DNA of 37,947 nt from assembly GCA_049589355.1 (NCBI GenBank), contig JBAWAP010000337.1:1-37947 (forward strand). The letters run 5' to 3'. Shown in pieces: positions 23,402 to 32,000 of this stretch. Position 1 is the first letter of the stretch. Every line of letters starts with the position of its first letter. The position numbers and the translations under genes were made by a program. The stretch comes from JBAWAP01 sp049589355. Its GTDB lineage: Bacteria; Chloroflexota; Anaerolineae; VGOG01. Under the pieces are notes generated by a model. It was not told where the DNA came from. It made no database searches and saw only the letters and a program-made list of their open reading frames with translations.

Positions 23402-25585
23402 TCAAGGAGCAGCGCTGAACGGGATGCCCTCGTAGATCCTGCACAGGTCACCCGTGGCCGTGAAAGGCGTGGTTGTCTGCAGGTCGGCAGCCCAGCCATA
23501 GTTCAGCACGACGACAGAAGGCATGACGGGCTCCTGGTCTACATGGCCGTCACCGTCCCTATCGCAGAGCTGTTCCACACCCAGGACTTCGAATGTGGCC
23601 GCCCCGACAAATCCAGCAGGCAACCATCCCTGATATTCCAGGTCGAAGACCTTCATGTGCTTGGGATCTAGCCAGGGAGTGTGGATTGCCCCCACCGGAT
23701 TCCCGTTCTCGTCTCTGATCCAGATCTCGCCCTCAAACTTGTTGCAGTTGGAGTTGTTGCGGATGGTGATCCGAGAGGTCACACCACCCTCCTGCTCCTT
23801 GGCGATGAAAGGCATAGCCCAACCTGTAGCGTTCACCTTCTCGCTCTCCGGATAGGCGTTGTAGGCCCCACCCTGGGTCTCGCCAGCGATGGTGCGTCTC
23901 CAGATCTCCGAGTCTGGATCCCACATCTGGGTCTTCTTGATGTCTACTACGGCAAAGATGGGCTCACCATCGTGTGGCTCCCCAGGGTAATCCACCTGCA
24001 CGTGAGACTCGATCTCGGCTGCCCCAACGTACCCAAAGGGGAATTTGACGCCCAGATCAACGATCGCCGGCAGGTAAAAGGTAGTCGAGCCGTTCCGGCA
24101 AACCCAGTCGCCCGTGAAGAGGATCTCGTTACCACTCTGGTCCATGAAATCCACCGTGACGAAGGTAGGCTTGGATACCTGGGTCAGGTTCTGTACCTGA
24201 ATGCTGGAGCTCCAACCGCTGATCTCCTGGTATAGCAGGTCCACATACCAGGTCGTATCCCATTCGAATTCCTCCCCGGCCAGATACTTGTGGGGCATGC
24301 CGCGGTAGGTCAGCAGCGTGCCCTGATTGATCAACGAGGGAGGACAGCTCAACTGGTCAACGACAATCCCCAGAGGCACAGTGGCCGAGATGTAGGCCGA
24401 ACCCAGCCAGTCAGGAGGAATGGGGAAAGCCTCGTCCGCGCCCGTCCCAGCGGCGCCAGGCGGCCCCACGCGGATGGCCTCACCCGGCGCTAGCTTCAAG
24501 ATGCGCTGCGTCACCTGGTACTCGCAGTTGCCCTCCTCCTGGTAGTTGATCCAGACCGAGGCGGACTTTTGGCCTGAGTTCTGGATGGCGATGATGGTGT
24601 CCAGAGCGTCGTTGTACTGATGCATGACGTAAGGCGCGAAGTACTTCCACCCCAAGGGTGGCGCAGGTCCCTCCATGAGTTCGGTGACGCCGACATAGCT
24701 GCTGGATAGCTTGAACCCATCGCCATAGGGATCAAGTCCCCAGCGGTCTATCGTCACCGCCAGGCCCTCGCCATTGGCAATCGTACTCTCGTTTGGCCGC
24801 CCGGTCGGTTCATTGGCGAAGGACAACACAATGGCCGACCGGGCGCCGGCCGGCGGGATCAGCGTCCAAACGCCATTCAGGGGAAGCCACCGCTTATGCC
24901 ACGTCCCTAAGGGGCCATACCCGGGAGCCTTCCAGTAGATAACGGCCGCCCACGTAGACGTTAACCCTACGTTCTGGATCTGGATGCTGGTGGACCAAGA
25001 GGTCCCGACCCCGAAGGCCTCGCCCACGTCTATGCGAGGGATCTGGATCCTGCGGCCAGGTCCGGGGGGCGCAGGCACGGTGCTGGTCGGCGTTGGGGTA
25101 GGCCCAGTGGGCGGTGTTGAAGTGGGCGTCGGAGTGCGAGTCGGCGTTGGGGAAGGCGTGCCAGTTGCAGTGGCCGTCGGCTGGACCCCCGGAGTGCACC
25201 AGACGGGGCCGGCGGACTCAATGATGGAGATGTTAAAGGCTATGACATCCAGCTTGTAATAGTAAGTAATGCCGTTGATCACATCGCTGTCGGTGTAAGA
25301 GTAGTCGTGTCCCATCACAGAGCCAGGCTCCTCGCTGGGGATGAACGTGATATTGATGTAGGGGCCCGTCTCGTTCGTGCTGCGCGAGAGACTAAAGCCA
25401 ATGACGTCTACCTCAGTAGCCGTCTCCCACTCGACTAGAACCTGACCCTCGCCGCAGGTAACAGTGAACGAAGTCAGAACCACGCCGGCCCAGGCACCTT
25501 TATCAAATGTGTCTTTTACGACAGCGCCTAACAGCAGAACTGCTATGGCCAAAGTCGCACCGATGACTGCTTTTTTGCTTAGCAC
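23402..25585 (-). CDS. Secreted or surface-anchored protein: FN3-like domain, Pro/Thr linker, four beta repeats
   Basis: 727 residues from a GTG with AAGGAAG about 7 bp upstream. An N-terminal hydrophobic segment (6-23) acts as signal or anchor. An FN3-like domain follows (37-130, ending YYYKLDVIAFN), then a Pro/Thr linker (131-177, PTPTRTPTPTSTPP type). The rest consists of four related modules of roughly 110-150 residues, each opening with a version of SSSIQVQN (TSIQIQNVG, TIIAIQNSG, SSIQVQNLT, SRITIRNNS) and ending with a version of FVGAA.I.V. The last module contains CDRDGDGHVDQE, a likely calcium loop. I recognise no enzyme motif. It looks like a structural surface protein, and the linker is a plausible O-glycosylation target for the neighbouring GT39 enzymes (inference). 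Confidence 0.82.
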   Translation of the reverse strand: MLSKKAVIGATLAIAVLLLGAVVKDTFDKGAWAGVVLTSFTVTCGEGQVLVEWETATEVDVIGFSLSRSTNETGPYINITFIPSEEPGSVMGHDYSYTDSDVINGITYYYKLDVIAFNISIIESAGPVWCTPGVQPTATATGTPSPTPTRTPTPTSTPPTGPTPTPTSTVPAPPGPGRRIQIPRIDVGEAFGVGTSWSTSIQIQNVGLTSTWAAVIYWKAPGYGPLGTWHKRWLPLNGVWTLIPPAGARSAIVLSFANEPTGRPNESTIANGEGLAVTIDRWGLDPYGDGFKLSSSYVGVTELMEGPAPPLGWKYFAPYVMHQYNDALDTIIAIQNSGQKSASVWINYQEEGNCEYQVTQRILKLAPGEAIRVGPPGAAGTGADEAFPIPPDWLGSAYISATVPLGIVVDQLSCPPSLINQGTLLTYRGMPHKYLAGEEFEWDTTWYVDLLYQEISGWSSSIQVQNLTQVSKPTFVTVDFMDQSGNEILFTGDWVCRNGSTTFYLPAIVDLGVKFPFGYVGAAEIESHVQVDYPGEPHDGEPIFAVVDIKKTQMWDPDSEIWRRTIAGETQGGAYNAYPESEKVNATGWAMPFIAKEQEGGVTSRITIRNNSNCNKFEGEIWIRDENGNPVGAIHTPWLDPKHMKVFDLEYQGWLPAGFVGAATFEVLGVEQLCDRDGDGHVDQEPVMPSVVVLNYGWAADLQTTTPFTATGDLCRIYEGIPFSAAP

Positions 25586-25902
25586 CTTGTGCTTCCTTTG
25601 CCGCTTCGGAAGCCACGCCGCCCGCGACCTGTCGCCCTTCCTCGCGTCTGATTATGCGCCTAATCGGATGCTAGCTTTATAGCCCGACGATCGCCTGATC
25701 CGATTGTCCATCGCGGCTACGAAGGTCAAGCCCCTCCCTTAGGCCCGCCGTTCTCCTCGATTAGCTTCAGTATCTCTTCCCTGGTATACTCGCTCAAGGA
25801 TGCTTCCTTTCAACAGCCATATGGCCCGCCACTTGTCGCCCCGGTAAGCACTCAGCCGACTTGGGCTTTCAGCCTGCGAGTTTCCACTCGTTGGCTTTTC
25901 TT
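25586..25902. other. 317-bp gene-poor region with a gene remnant
   Basis: Between the secreted-protein start and the toxin stop. It contains the leader of the secreted-protein gene (GTGGCTTCCGAAG type) and, at 25670-25797, a deletion remnant of the pentapeptide gene. The remaining 25798-25902 continues the similarity for about 35 bp upstream of the remnant start and then shows nothing I recognise. Confidence 0.65.
25670..25797 (-). pseudogene. Internal-deletion remnant of a pentapeptide-repeat gene
   Basis: On the minus strand a TTG at 25797 begins LSEYTREEILKLIEENGGP, matching the first 19 codons of the intact gene at 27583 (SEYTREEILKLIEENNGP), then stops at 25726. About 15-50 bp further down, 25670-25710 matches the region across the 3' end of the intact gene (26484-26522: CTAGCTTT, then GCCTGATCCGATTG). 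The two ends of the gene are therefore joined and some 1 kb of interior is missing. A ribosome site (AAAGGAAG) survives, so a 23-residue peptide could still be made, but I call it a remnant. Confidence 0.7.
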
Positions 25903-26163
25903 TTACCCGTATGCCTTGCTGCGATGGGCGATGAAGACGACAGTGACGACATGCTTGTCCTCGTCCACACGGTACACCACGCGCCAATCGCCCACTCGAT
26001 AACGCCATTGTCCGGCCAGTGGGCCTTTCAGCCGCCTGATGTTGGGATGATCATAAGGATTGCGCCGCAGTTGGTCGAAGCAACGGTTTAGCCTTCTCAC
26101 CAACGTGACATTGGCAGCTTCATAGAACTCCTGCGTGTCGTGGGTCAGCAAGACTTCATACAT
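25903..26163 (-). CDS. RelE/ParE-family toxin of a type II toxin-antitoxin pair
   Basis: 86 residues with the compact RelE/ParE layout: MYEVLLTHDTQEFYEAA, a basic helix pair (RRLNRCFDQLRRNPYDHPNIRRLKG), and the strand set WRYRVGDWRVVYRVDEDKHVV ending VVFIAHRSKAYG, which carries the family R and a terminal Tyr. RelE members cut mRNA at the ribosome and ParE members poison gyrase; sequence alone does not separate them here, although the R..Y spacing near the end is RelE-like. The ATG overlaps the antitoxin stop by 8 bp, the usual coupling for such pairs. Confidence 0.87.
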   Translation of the reverse strand: MYEVLLTHDTQEFYEAANVTLVRRLNRCFDQLRRNPYDHPNIRRLKGPLAGQWRYRVGDWRVVYRVDEDKHVVTVVFIAHRSKAYG

Positions 26164-26404
26164 CGCGGCGGATATCCTCGAAGCGCACTACTTCTCCGCT
26201 TTCCGCCTGCTGGACGGCGCGCTGGAAGGCCGCCTCAAAGCCAGGGATGCTCAGCAACTCGGCGGTTGCCTCGTTCTCCTCGCGTTCCTGCAGATAGGCC
26301 AGGAAGTCGTTGGCCACCCTAAGCCGCTCGGGCGACAAGCCACGCAGACGACGCTCAGCCTCAGTCAATGTCACACTTATGCTCACCATTTGTCTTTCTG
26401 CCAT
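26156..26404 (-). CDS. Antitoxin of the RelE-type pair
   Basis: 82 residues from the ATG at 26404, chosen because GGAGGTGA lies 5 bp upstream; a frame extension to 26434 lacks such a site. The N-terminal MVSISVTLTEAERRLRGLSPERL suggests a short DNA-binding or folding unit, followed by a helix (VANDFLAYLQEREENEA) and an acidic tail (ESGEVVRFEDIRRDV) suited to wrap the toxin. The family is not certain from sequence; position, size and the 8-bp overlap with the toxin make the role likely. It would be expected to repress its own operon, but I could not identify an operator. Confidence 0.8.
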   Translation of the reverse strand: MAERQMVSISVTLTEAERRLRGLSPERLRVANDFLAYLQEREENEATAELLSIPGFEAAFQRAVQQAESGEVVRFEDIRRDV

Positions 26405-26497
26405 CACGATCACCTCCGCCCTTAATTTTCTCATGAACTGTCAGACAATGCGAAAGCATCCGATAACACAGTGAATCGAACGCTAGCTTTTGTAGCA

Positions 26498-27583
26498 CTA
26501 CGACCGCCTGATCCGATTGCCCAAAACGAAGCCCAAGAGCCCTGTCAGCGCTATACCCACCGCACTCTCGAAAATACTCAGGGCTCTAATCCAATCGTTG
26601 GCCGGCCTCAGAGTGTCAACGCCGAAGGTGGTAAAAGCGCCACCGCTATAAAGCAGGCAATGCAACCAACCACTGGACGGGTTGCCACTTGCGTCCACCA
26701 CTGCGCCCAGAAGCCGATATAGGTCGGCAAAGCCGACCAGAGCTACGGCCATAGTTCCCAGAGTTCTGAAGATGCTCTCACCGTATTTACACGTCCCTTC
26801 TGCAACCCAGTCCCAAAACCATTTCCAGGTGTGCCTGGCATAGAACCACCAAACCCGTGGATGCCAAGCTGGTAATCTGCTCTCCTTGGAATCGCCCAAT
26901 TGGCTCTCGCCATAGAACCTTCTGGCTCGCCAAGGAGCGCTGCACATCTTCCCCATCTGCCACTCTTTGACATAGGCCCAGCTTTCGTCCCCGTAGCGGC
27001 CTATCTCGGCAAAGTTATTCTTCAAAGCCAGGTAAGCCTCTTTCGCCTCATAATATCTCCCGTCTAGCTCCTCGCCTATTTCCCTTCCAAGCTGCTCCCT
27101 TCTCATCCGCGTGTCATCGAAAAACGCGTGGTAGAAATATGCCCCTTCGAGGCGGCTCTCGACGCCTAAGAAATCCACCGTTTCGAAGTGAGAAGATCTC
27201 AGGTTGGCCCTTTGAAGGTCTGTGTTCCATAGGATAGCCCCTTGGAGTTTTGCCAACGCAAGGGAGGCCTCTTGGAGGATGGCGTGCATAAGGGTGACCT
27301 CTTGTAGGTTTGCCCACATAAGGTCGGCCCCCTGTAGGTTTGCACCCCTCAGATTGGCCCCTTGGAGGTTCACGCCCACCAGGTTTATGCCCCTTGTCCA
27401 CTCCTCGCTATACCACACAGGGGCTTCGTCCAGGGCCCTCTTTCGGGCCTTCTCCAGCTCCGGCGCGATTGCTTCCCTGCTAAGGTCTATGCCCGACAAA
27501 TCCTTTCCCGATAGGTCAAGACCATTAGGCCCATTGTTCTCCTCGATTAGCTTCAGTATCTCCTCCCTGGTGTACTCGCTCAA
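26498..27583 (-). CDS. Pentapeptide-repeat protein with C-terminal two-helix ion-channel-like domain
   Basis: 361 residues from a TTG with GGGAG upstream. After a short helical head (SEYTREEILKLIEENNG), residues about 66-140 form pentapeptide repeats of A(N/D)LQ type (NLQGANLRGANLQGADL). A charged helical region follows (150-250) and then two membrane helices (about 265-361) around a pore-like loop SGGAFTTFGVDTLRP. This resembles the two-transmembrane potassium channel plan, but the selectivity-filter GYG is missing (TTFGVD instead of TVGYGD). Pentapeptide plus channel fusions exist in other bacteria; their role is not established. A deletion remnant of a second copy lies at 25670-25797, pointing to a local duplication. 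Confidence 0.82.
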   Translation of the reverse strand: MSEYTREEILKLIEENNGPNGLDLSGKDLSGIDLSREAIAPELEKARKRALDEAPVWYSEEWTRGINLVGVNLQGANLRGANLQGADLMWANLQEVTLMHAILQEASLALAKLQGAILWNTDLQRANLRSSHFETVDFLGVESRLEGAYFYHAFFDDTRMRREQLGREIGEELDGRYYEAKEAYLALKNNFAEIGRYGDESWAYVKEWQMGKMCSAPWRARRFYGESQLGDSKESRLPAWHPRVWWFYARHTWKWFWDWVAEGTCKYGESIFRTLGTMAVALVGFADLYRLLGAVVDASGNPSSGWLHCLLYSGGAFTTFGVDTLRPANDWIRALSIFESAVGIALTGLLGFVLGNRIRRS

Positions 27584-27620
27584 GGATGTCTCCCTTTCGG
27601 AGCCACATCGCCCGCCAGCA
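27581..27620 (-). repeat. Shared 5' leader segment (copy before the pentapeptide gene)
   Basis: On the minus strand: GGCGGGCGATGTGGC, TCCGAAAGGGAG, ACATCCTTGAGCGA. Versions precede the remnant start (25795-25832), the nuclease gene (28400-28437) and, more diverged, the secreted-protein gene (25583-25625). It includes the ribosome site and TTG start. Confidence 0.65.
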
Positions 27621-27625
27621 ATTCG

Positions 27626-28363
27626 CTATGGTAGGGATTCGCAGACTATGCCATCGTTATTCCTCCCATTAAGGCCGTGTATATCCCCGCGTCCCAATGA
27701 TTTGCAGTACTCATAGCAAGCCTGGGCCTCAGCGTGAGTGCTGAAGTTCGAGCAGTTGTAGATATTGCCTGAACAATCACAGACAGGAGGTGACGGTGGG
27801 GTAAGCGACGAAGGCGTAGGTAGTAGCCCACACGCTCGTCCAGCCTCGCGAGCCTCACGTTGCAGTTGCAGAAACAGGTCAGTATATTTGACGTCTGGCG
27901 GATATGTGCTGACTTGCGCACAACCGAGCCGAACCAACTCGGCATTGACCATCAGATCCCCAACCCAAACATAGCGTAGGAGCCGGCCATATTTGTCGGT
28001 TTCGGAGACATCTTTCTCTAACCCCACCACCTTGCCGCCGACCAACTCCTCATTCTTCACAGCAGCTTCCGGCCCCATCCATTCCACGCCCTTCTGCGGA
28101 TCCTTAGTCTCCGGTGTGTCAATACCGATGTAACGCACCTTATAAGTCTTGCCGCCGATAGAGACCTCAATGGTATCTCCGTCAATCACTCTGACTACTT
28201 GCGCTTGCTGCAGTTCTGATATCGGCAGCATAGGTGTAGAGATTGCCTCTACAGGTTTTAGTGTTGGAGTAGCTTCCACGACCGTCGGGGCTGGTGCACA
28301 AGCTGTTAGGGGCAAGATCATTCCCAACGTTATCAGCAAGAGCCATGGCTTGTTTCTTCTCAT
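27626..28363 (-). CDS. Lipoprotein thermonuclease (SNase-like) with C-terminal Excalibur-type domain
   Basis: 245 residues from the ATG at 28363, which has AAGGAGG at ideal spacing. The signal sequence ends in the lipobox LTAC (Cys22), so it should be anchored outside the membrane. The SNase domain (about 52-185) keeps the family's key residues: VIDGDTIEV, VRYIGIDTPETK (Arg and two Asp), GPEAAVKNEEL (Glu) and DKYGRLLRYVW (Arg). The last 45 residues form an Excalibur-type calcium motif (NFSTHAEAQACYEYC, then NGRNNDGIVCE). The role is probably extracellular nucleic-acid degradation or DNA turnover at the surface. An in-frame TTG at 28402 within the shared leader could give a 13-residue extension, but that would mask the signal peptide. 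Confidence 0.9.
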   Translation of the reverse strand: MRRNKPWLLLITLGMILPLTACAPAPTVVEATPTLKPVEAISTPMLPISELQQAQVVRVIDGDTIEVSIGGKTYKVRYIGIDTPETKDPQKGVEWMGPEAAVKNEELVGGKVVGLEKDVSETDKYGRLLRYVWVGDLMVNAELVRLGCAQVSTYPPDVKYTDLFLQLQREAREAGRACGLLPTPSSLTPPSPPVCDCSGNIYNCSNFSTHAEAQACYEYCKSLGRGDIHGLNGRNNDGIVCESLP

Positions 28364-28399
28364 GTGGAACCTCCTTGCGATGAGCGGGCGGATTTCGCT

Positions 28400-28437
28400 C
28401 AAGGACGCCCCTTTTTCGGAAGCCACGTCGTCTGGCA
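28400..28437 (-). repeat. Shared 5' leader segment (copy before the nuclease gene)
   Basis: On the minus strand: GACGTGGCTTCCGAAAAAGG, GGCGTCC, TTGAGCGAAATCC. It matches the leader and first codons of the pentapeptide gene and its remnant, after which similarity ends and the nuclease's own ribosome site begins. Confidence 0.6.
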
Positions 28438-28546
28438 GCGGCGGCATTTTTCTGAATCTACTGCGGATTGCCGTCTACTTGAAGCTGCTACGAAATCAGC
28501 CAGGTCGGGGTGAACCGTCTCCTCCCTGCGCTCGTAGGGTGAACCC

Positions 28547-29068
28547 TTAGAGGCCGCCCAACACTTCTAGGACGCTGATGCCTATCTTCGCCAGGACCAG
28601 CGAAGACACAAATGCTATGAACGCCAGGACGGCCATCAAGACGATATAGGCCACCCCCATCTTGACCAAGACAACTATCCACGTCCTAATGGATACGTGC
28701 TTGAGTTGCAAGCTAAGCCATTCAAGATCATCATTGGACTCCATGCTATTCCTCCTCTCGTCAAGCCTGGACTTTTCCCTAAACGCCGGTACAGGCGACT
28801 TCTGCCGTCCTTCCGGCCTCTGCTCTGAGATGCTTGGCGCCGGCGCAGCCCTACGCTGTGGCTCGACCGGTTCAACCCGCGTCGGCTCAACAGCCGCGGC
28901 CTTCTTGCGGCTCAACATCTCGTTAGCCCGTGCACGCCCCCTCATGGCCTCTCGGTTGGAAGGGTCCAACACAAGCACCTGCTCAAAGTAGTCACGAGCC
29001 TGCTCATAGTAACCTGTTTCAAGTCCGATGCGAGCAAAAGCGAGCAGTTGCTCAACGTCGTCTGTCAT
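28547..29068 (-). CDS. Short TPR-like membrane protein of unknown function
   Basis: 173 residues. The head (3-50) reads as a TPR-type helix pair (LLAFARIGLETGYYEQARDY, then FEQVLVLDPSNREAMRGRAR). The middle (55-105) is Pro/Arg/Glu-rich and probably unstructured. The tail has a hydrophobic stretch (about 125-170) likely to cross the membrane once or twice. The ATG at 29068 has AGAGGA upstream and lies 7 bp after the stop of the giant GT39-DUF2298 gene, so it is probably co-transcribed with it. It may be a small assembly partner of that enzyme (inference from position). No family name is certain. Confidence 0.75.
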   Translation of the reverse strand: MTDDVEQLLAFARIGLETGYYEQARDYFEQVLVLDPSNREAMRGRARANEMLSRKKAAAVEPTRVEPVEPQRRAAPAPSISEQRPEGRQKSPVPAFREKSRLDERRNSMESNDDLEWLSLQLKHVSIRTWIVVLVKMGVAYIVLMAVLAFIAFVSSLVLAKIGISVLEVLGGL

Positions 29069-29075
29069 CTGTCCT

Positions 29076-32000
29076 CTACCCCTTCACCCTGTAAACCCTC
29101 GTCCTCTCATTCTCGTAAGCCACTTCCAACTCCCCTCGCTGCACCATCTCATCGAACTTGGCCAGGCCGACGGGGTCGTAAACGGCCTGCTCCAACTGGC
29201 CGACGTAGATGTAGGAGATGTGCAGCTCGCGGATCAGTTGTAGGGCGCTGGAGATGTCGGGGGTATTGAAGAAGTCGCGCGCCTGGCCATCCCGCTCTCC
29301 CACCTGCGAACCGTAGCGTTGCTCGTTCTGATGGGCCCCCAACAGGGTGGGCAGTCCTGTGTAGGTGGCGACACGCAAGCCCCCCTCACGATAATAAGGC
29401 AAGGCCGCCTCTGCCACGACAGGCGTGCCCTTAACGTTAGCTATCAGCCACCGCAGGGCAGCGTAGTCGTACCTCAGCTCGATGCGGTTGTTCTCAGGCC
29501 AGGTGTAGGAGCCGACGGTCATGAAGGCCATTCCATCCAGGGTGCCCACGGGCGGCCTGGCCCCAGGGAAGCGGTCGTCCACCCGAGCCGGGGTGTAGAC
29601 GATGGGGTAGAGCAGGCTGGCAAAGAACAAGAAAGCCAGGCCAGCAGCCCAGACTCGCCGCTGGGCCGCCGATTGCCAACGCCTCAGCCTGGACCAGAGG
29701 TGGGGCAATGCCACAGCCGCGGCGATTCCCAACATCACCCAGACCTGGATGTAGAACTTGAAGACGGTGTTCATGCGCCACCAAACCTGGTCCCCGCCCA
29801 GGTGATCTTTCAGATAGACCACCTCGCAGCCCAACGCTACCAACAGGCCAGTGAAGACCAACAGAGAGACGAAAAGCTCCTCAGGCGAGGCATCGTGGCG
29901 CAAAAGAAGCAGTAGAGCTCCGACGATCAGAGGCAACACGAAGGCCAGCACCCAGAACTTGAGGACGGCCAACGCCACCGCCAACAGCAGCACGCCTCCC
30001 AGGCTGTACAGAGCCAGAAGATAGTCCGAAGTCTGCCGATGCACCAAAGCCTTGTAAAGCTCAGCTAAATGGGGCAGCGCCTCCCACCGCGCTAACACCA
30101 ACCGCACCAAGCGCAGCACACCCATCCTGTCCCGCTGTCGCACCAGCTCCACCAGCAAGAAGGTGATGACGATGAACAGGAAAAAGCCCCAGACGGTAAC
30201 AAAAGACCCTAGGTCCGTCCGCCCTCTGGTGATGGCCAGGCCAATGCCGACATTGAGGGCTTTGTAATGGGAGAAGAAGGGCCAGTAGAGCAACAGGCTC
30301 AGGCCACCAACAACGATGGTCCAAATCGCGGGCCAGGCGAGCTTCCATTTACCATGAGCCAACCTCTCCCGAAGAAGGAAGGCGACAGCGATAAGGCCCA
30401 AGTAAGTCGGCAAATCCCAGGTGTTAGTCACCGCCAAAGCGCCCAGGCATAGGCTGGAAATTAGAAGTTGGAAGATGGAAGTTGGATATTGGATATTGGA
30501 TATTGGAGGTTGGAGGTTGGAAGCCTGCCCTGAGCAGAGTCGAAGGGTTGGAGGCTTGACGCTTGACGCTTGACGCTTGACGCTTAACACGATGTTTGAT
30601 CCTAGAGCTAACACAAGTATAGTAAACGGTATCCCTATCATGTGGGGATGCAAATCGGCGAAGAGGAAGCTGAAGTAGGGGAACTCGTTGATCGTGCCGG
30701 GGATAACCCGGGTGCGAGCAAAGTAGTCCAAAGAAGGCAACGACTGGCCCCGGACGAACTTCAATAGGCCGGGCCAGACCCGCACCAGCCCTTCCAGGCC
30801 GGGGATACTGCTTCTGAAGCCAGAGCCACCTAACTGACTCAGCCGATCCACTAGGTGCACCATCCCGTCCAGGTTACCCAACACCGCCACGAAAATCGCC
30901 GCCAACAGACCAGCAAGGATGGGATTCCGCGCCCGCCCCAAATTATACCCCACACAAAACGCATTCCCAACCGTCAGGGCAAACAGCATCGGGATAGCCA
31001 GGTTGAAGGCCACCGAGGGCATAACGCCCGTCAGCTTGATCACCAGGCCCACCATGAACTGGCCGTAATAATAGTAATTGATATATCCACCTGCGTAGTA
31101 AGGATCGTAGGGCGGGAAGTAGGGGCTCTTGAGGATGGCGTTCAGGAAGGCGAATTCCATGGGCTTCTCGCCGCCCAGCCAGGGCTGCCACAGGTCGGGG
31201 TTGAGCATCCGGATGACGACGAAAAGCAAGAAGGCCCCAGCGAAGAGGACTTCGTTGAGCAAGATCAGGCGTCTCTTGTCGCGCCAGAAAACAACCATCT
31301 CCTCTCTATGGCGTCGGAAGAAGTAGAAGGAGAGGAGAGCAAGAAGGGCCAGGGCCAGTACGATGGTAAACAGGCTATTCTGCAGCAAGCGCAGGCTGGC
31401 CGTGATCCACACCAGGTAGGCCACGATGATGAGGCCCAGGCTCTTGGCCAGGATGTAGCCTCGGTCCGAGAAGTGGCGGAAGATGACGAAGGTCACTGGC
31501 CAGGCAGCTAGCCCCACCAAGATCACCGCCAGCCACCAGAAGATGACGGCGAAGAAATGATAGCGGTTGGCCAGGCCGTTCCAGCGGAAGTCTTCAATTG
31601 CAGGAAGCTGATCCACTGGCTGATCGAGGAGCAGTGTTTTGCCCTCTTTGGATTCACTGGAGGGCGGCGAAGGCCGAGAGGTAGCGCCCCATACGCGAGC
31701 CAGGGGCGGTGGTGCACCCACGTAGCCGCGGATGGCCCCGTCCCAGCTATCGCCCAGCAGGGCATCCCATTCCTCCCCGCTTAGCTCCCGCACCTTCTGG
31801 AAGATGATGGGCTTGGGATGATCGTAGACCGTGAAACTCTCGTCGGCGGAATCGTCATTGAAGACGAAAGGGCCCAGGCGGGGATAGGTAGTGAACTCGG
31901 CCACCTTCTCGAACCCCAGTTCCCCGGCAAAAAGAAGCCGGTAGTACTTGGTGCTCATGGGATAGCGCTCTGGCAGGCGCGGGATAGCTCCGTACAGGCG

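Noticed and set aside
25586..25760. Promoter for the secreted-protein gene at TATAAA or CATAAT
   Set aside because: Neither -10-like box has a reasonable -35 at 16-18 bp.
28500..28546. Repeated GGGTGAACC motif as an operator before the nuclease gene
   Set aside because: Two copies 30 bp apart plus one like it near 15704, but too short and not placed relative to a clear promoter.
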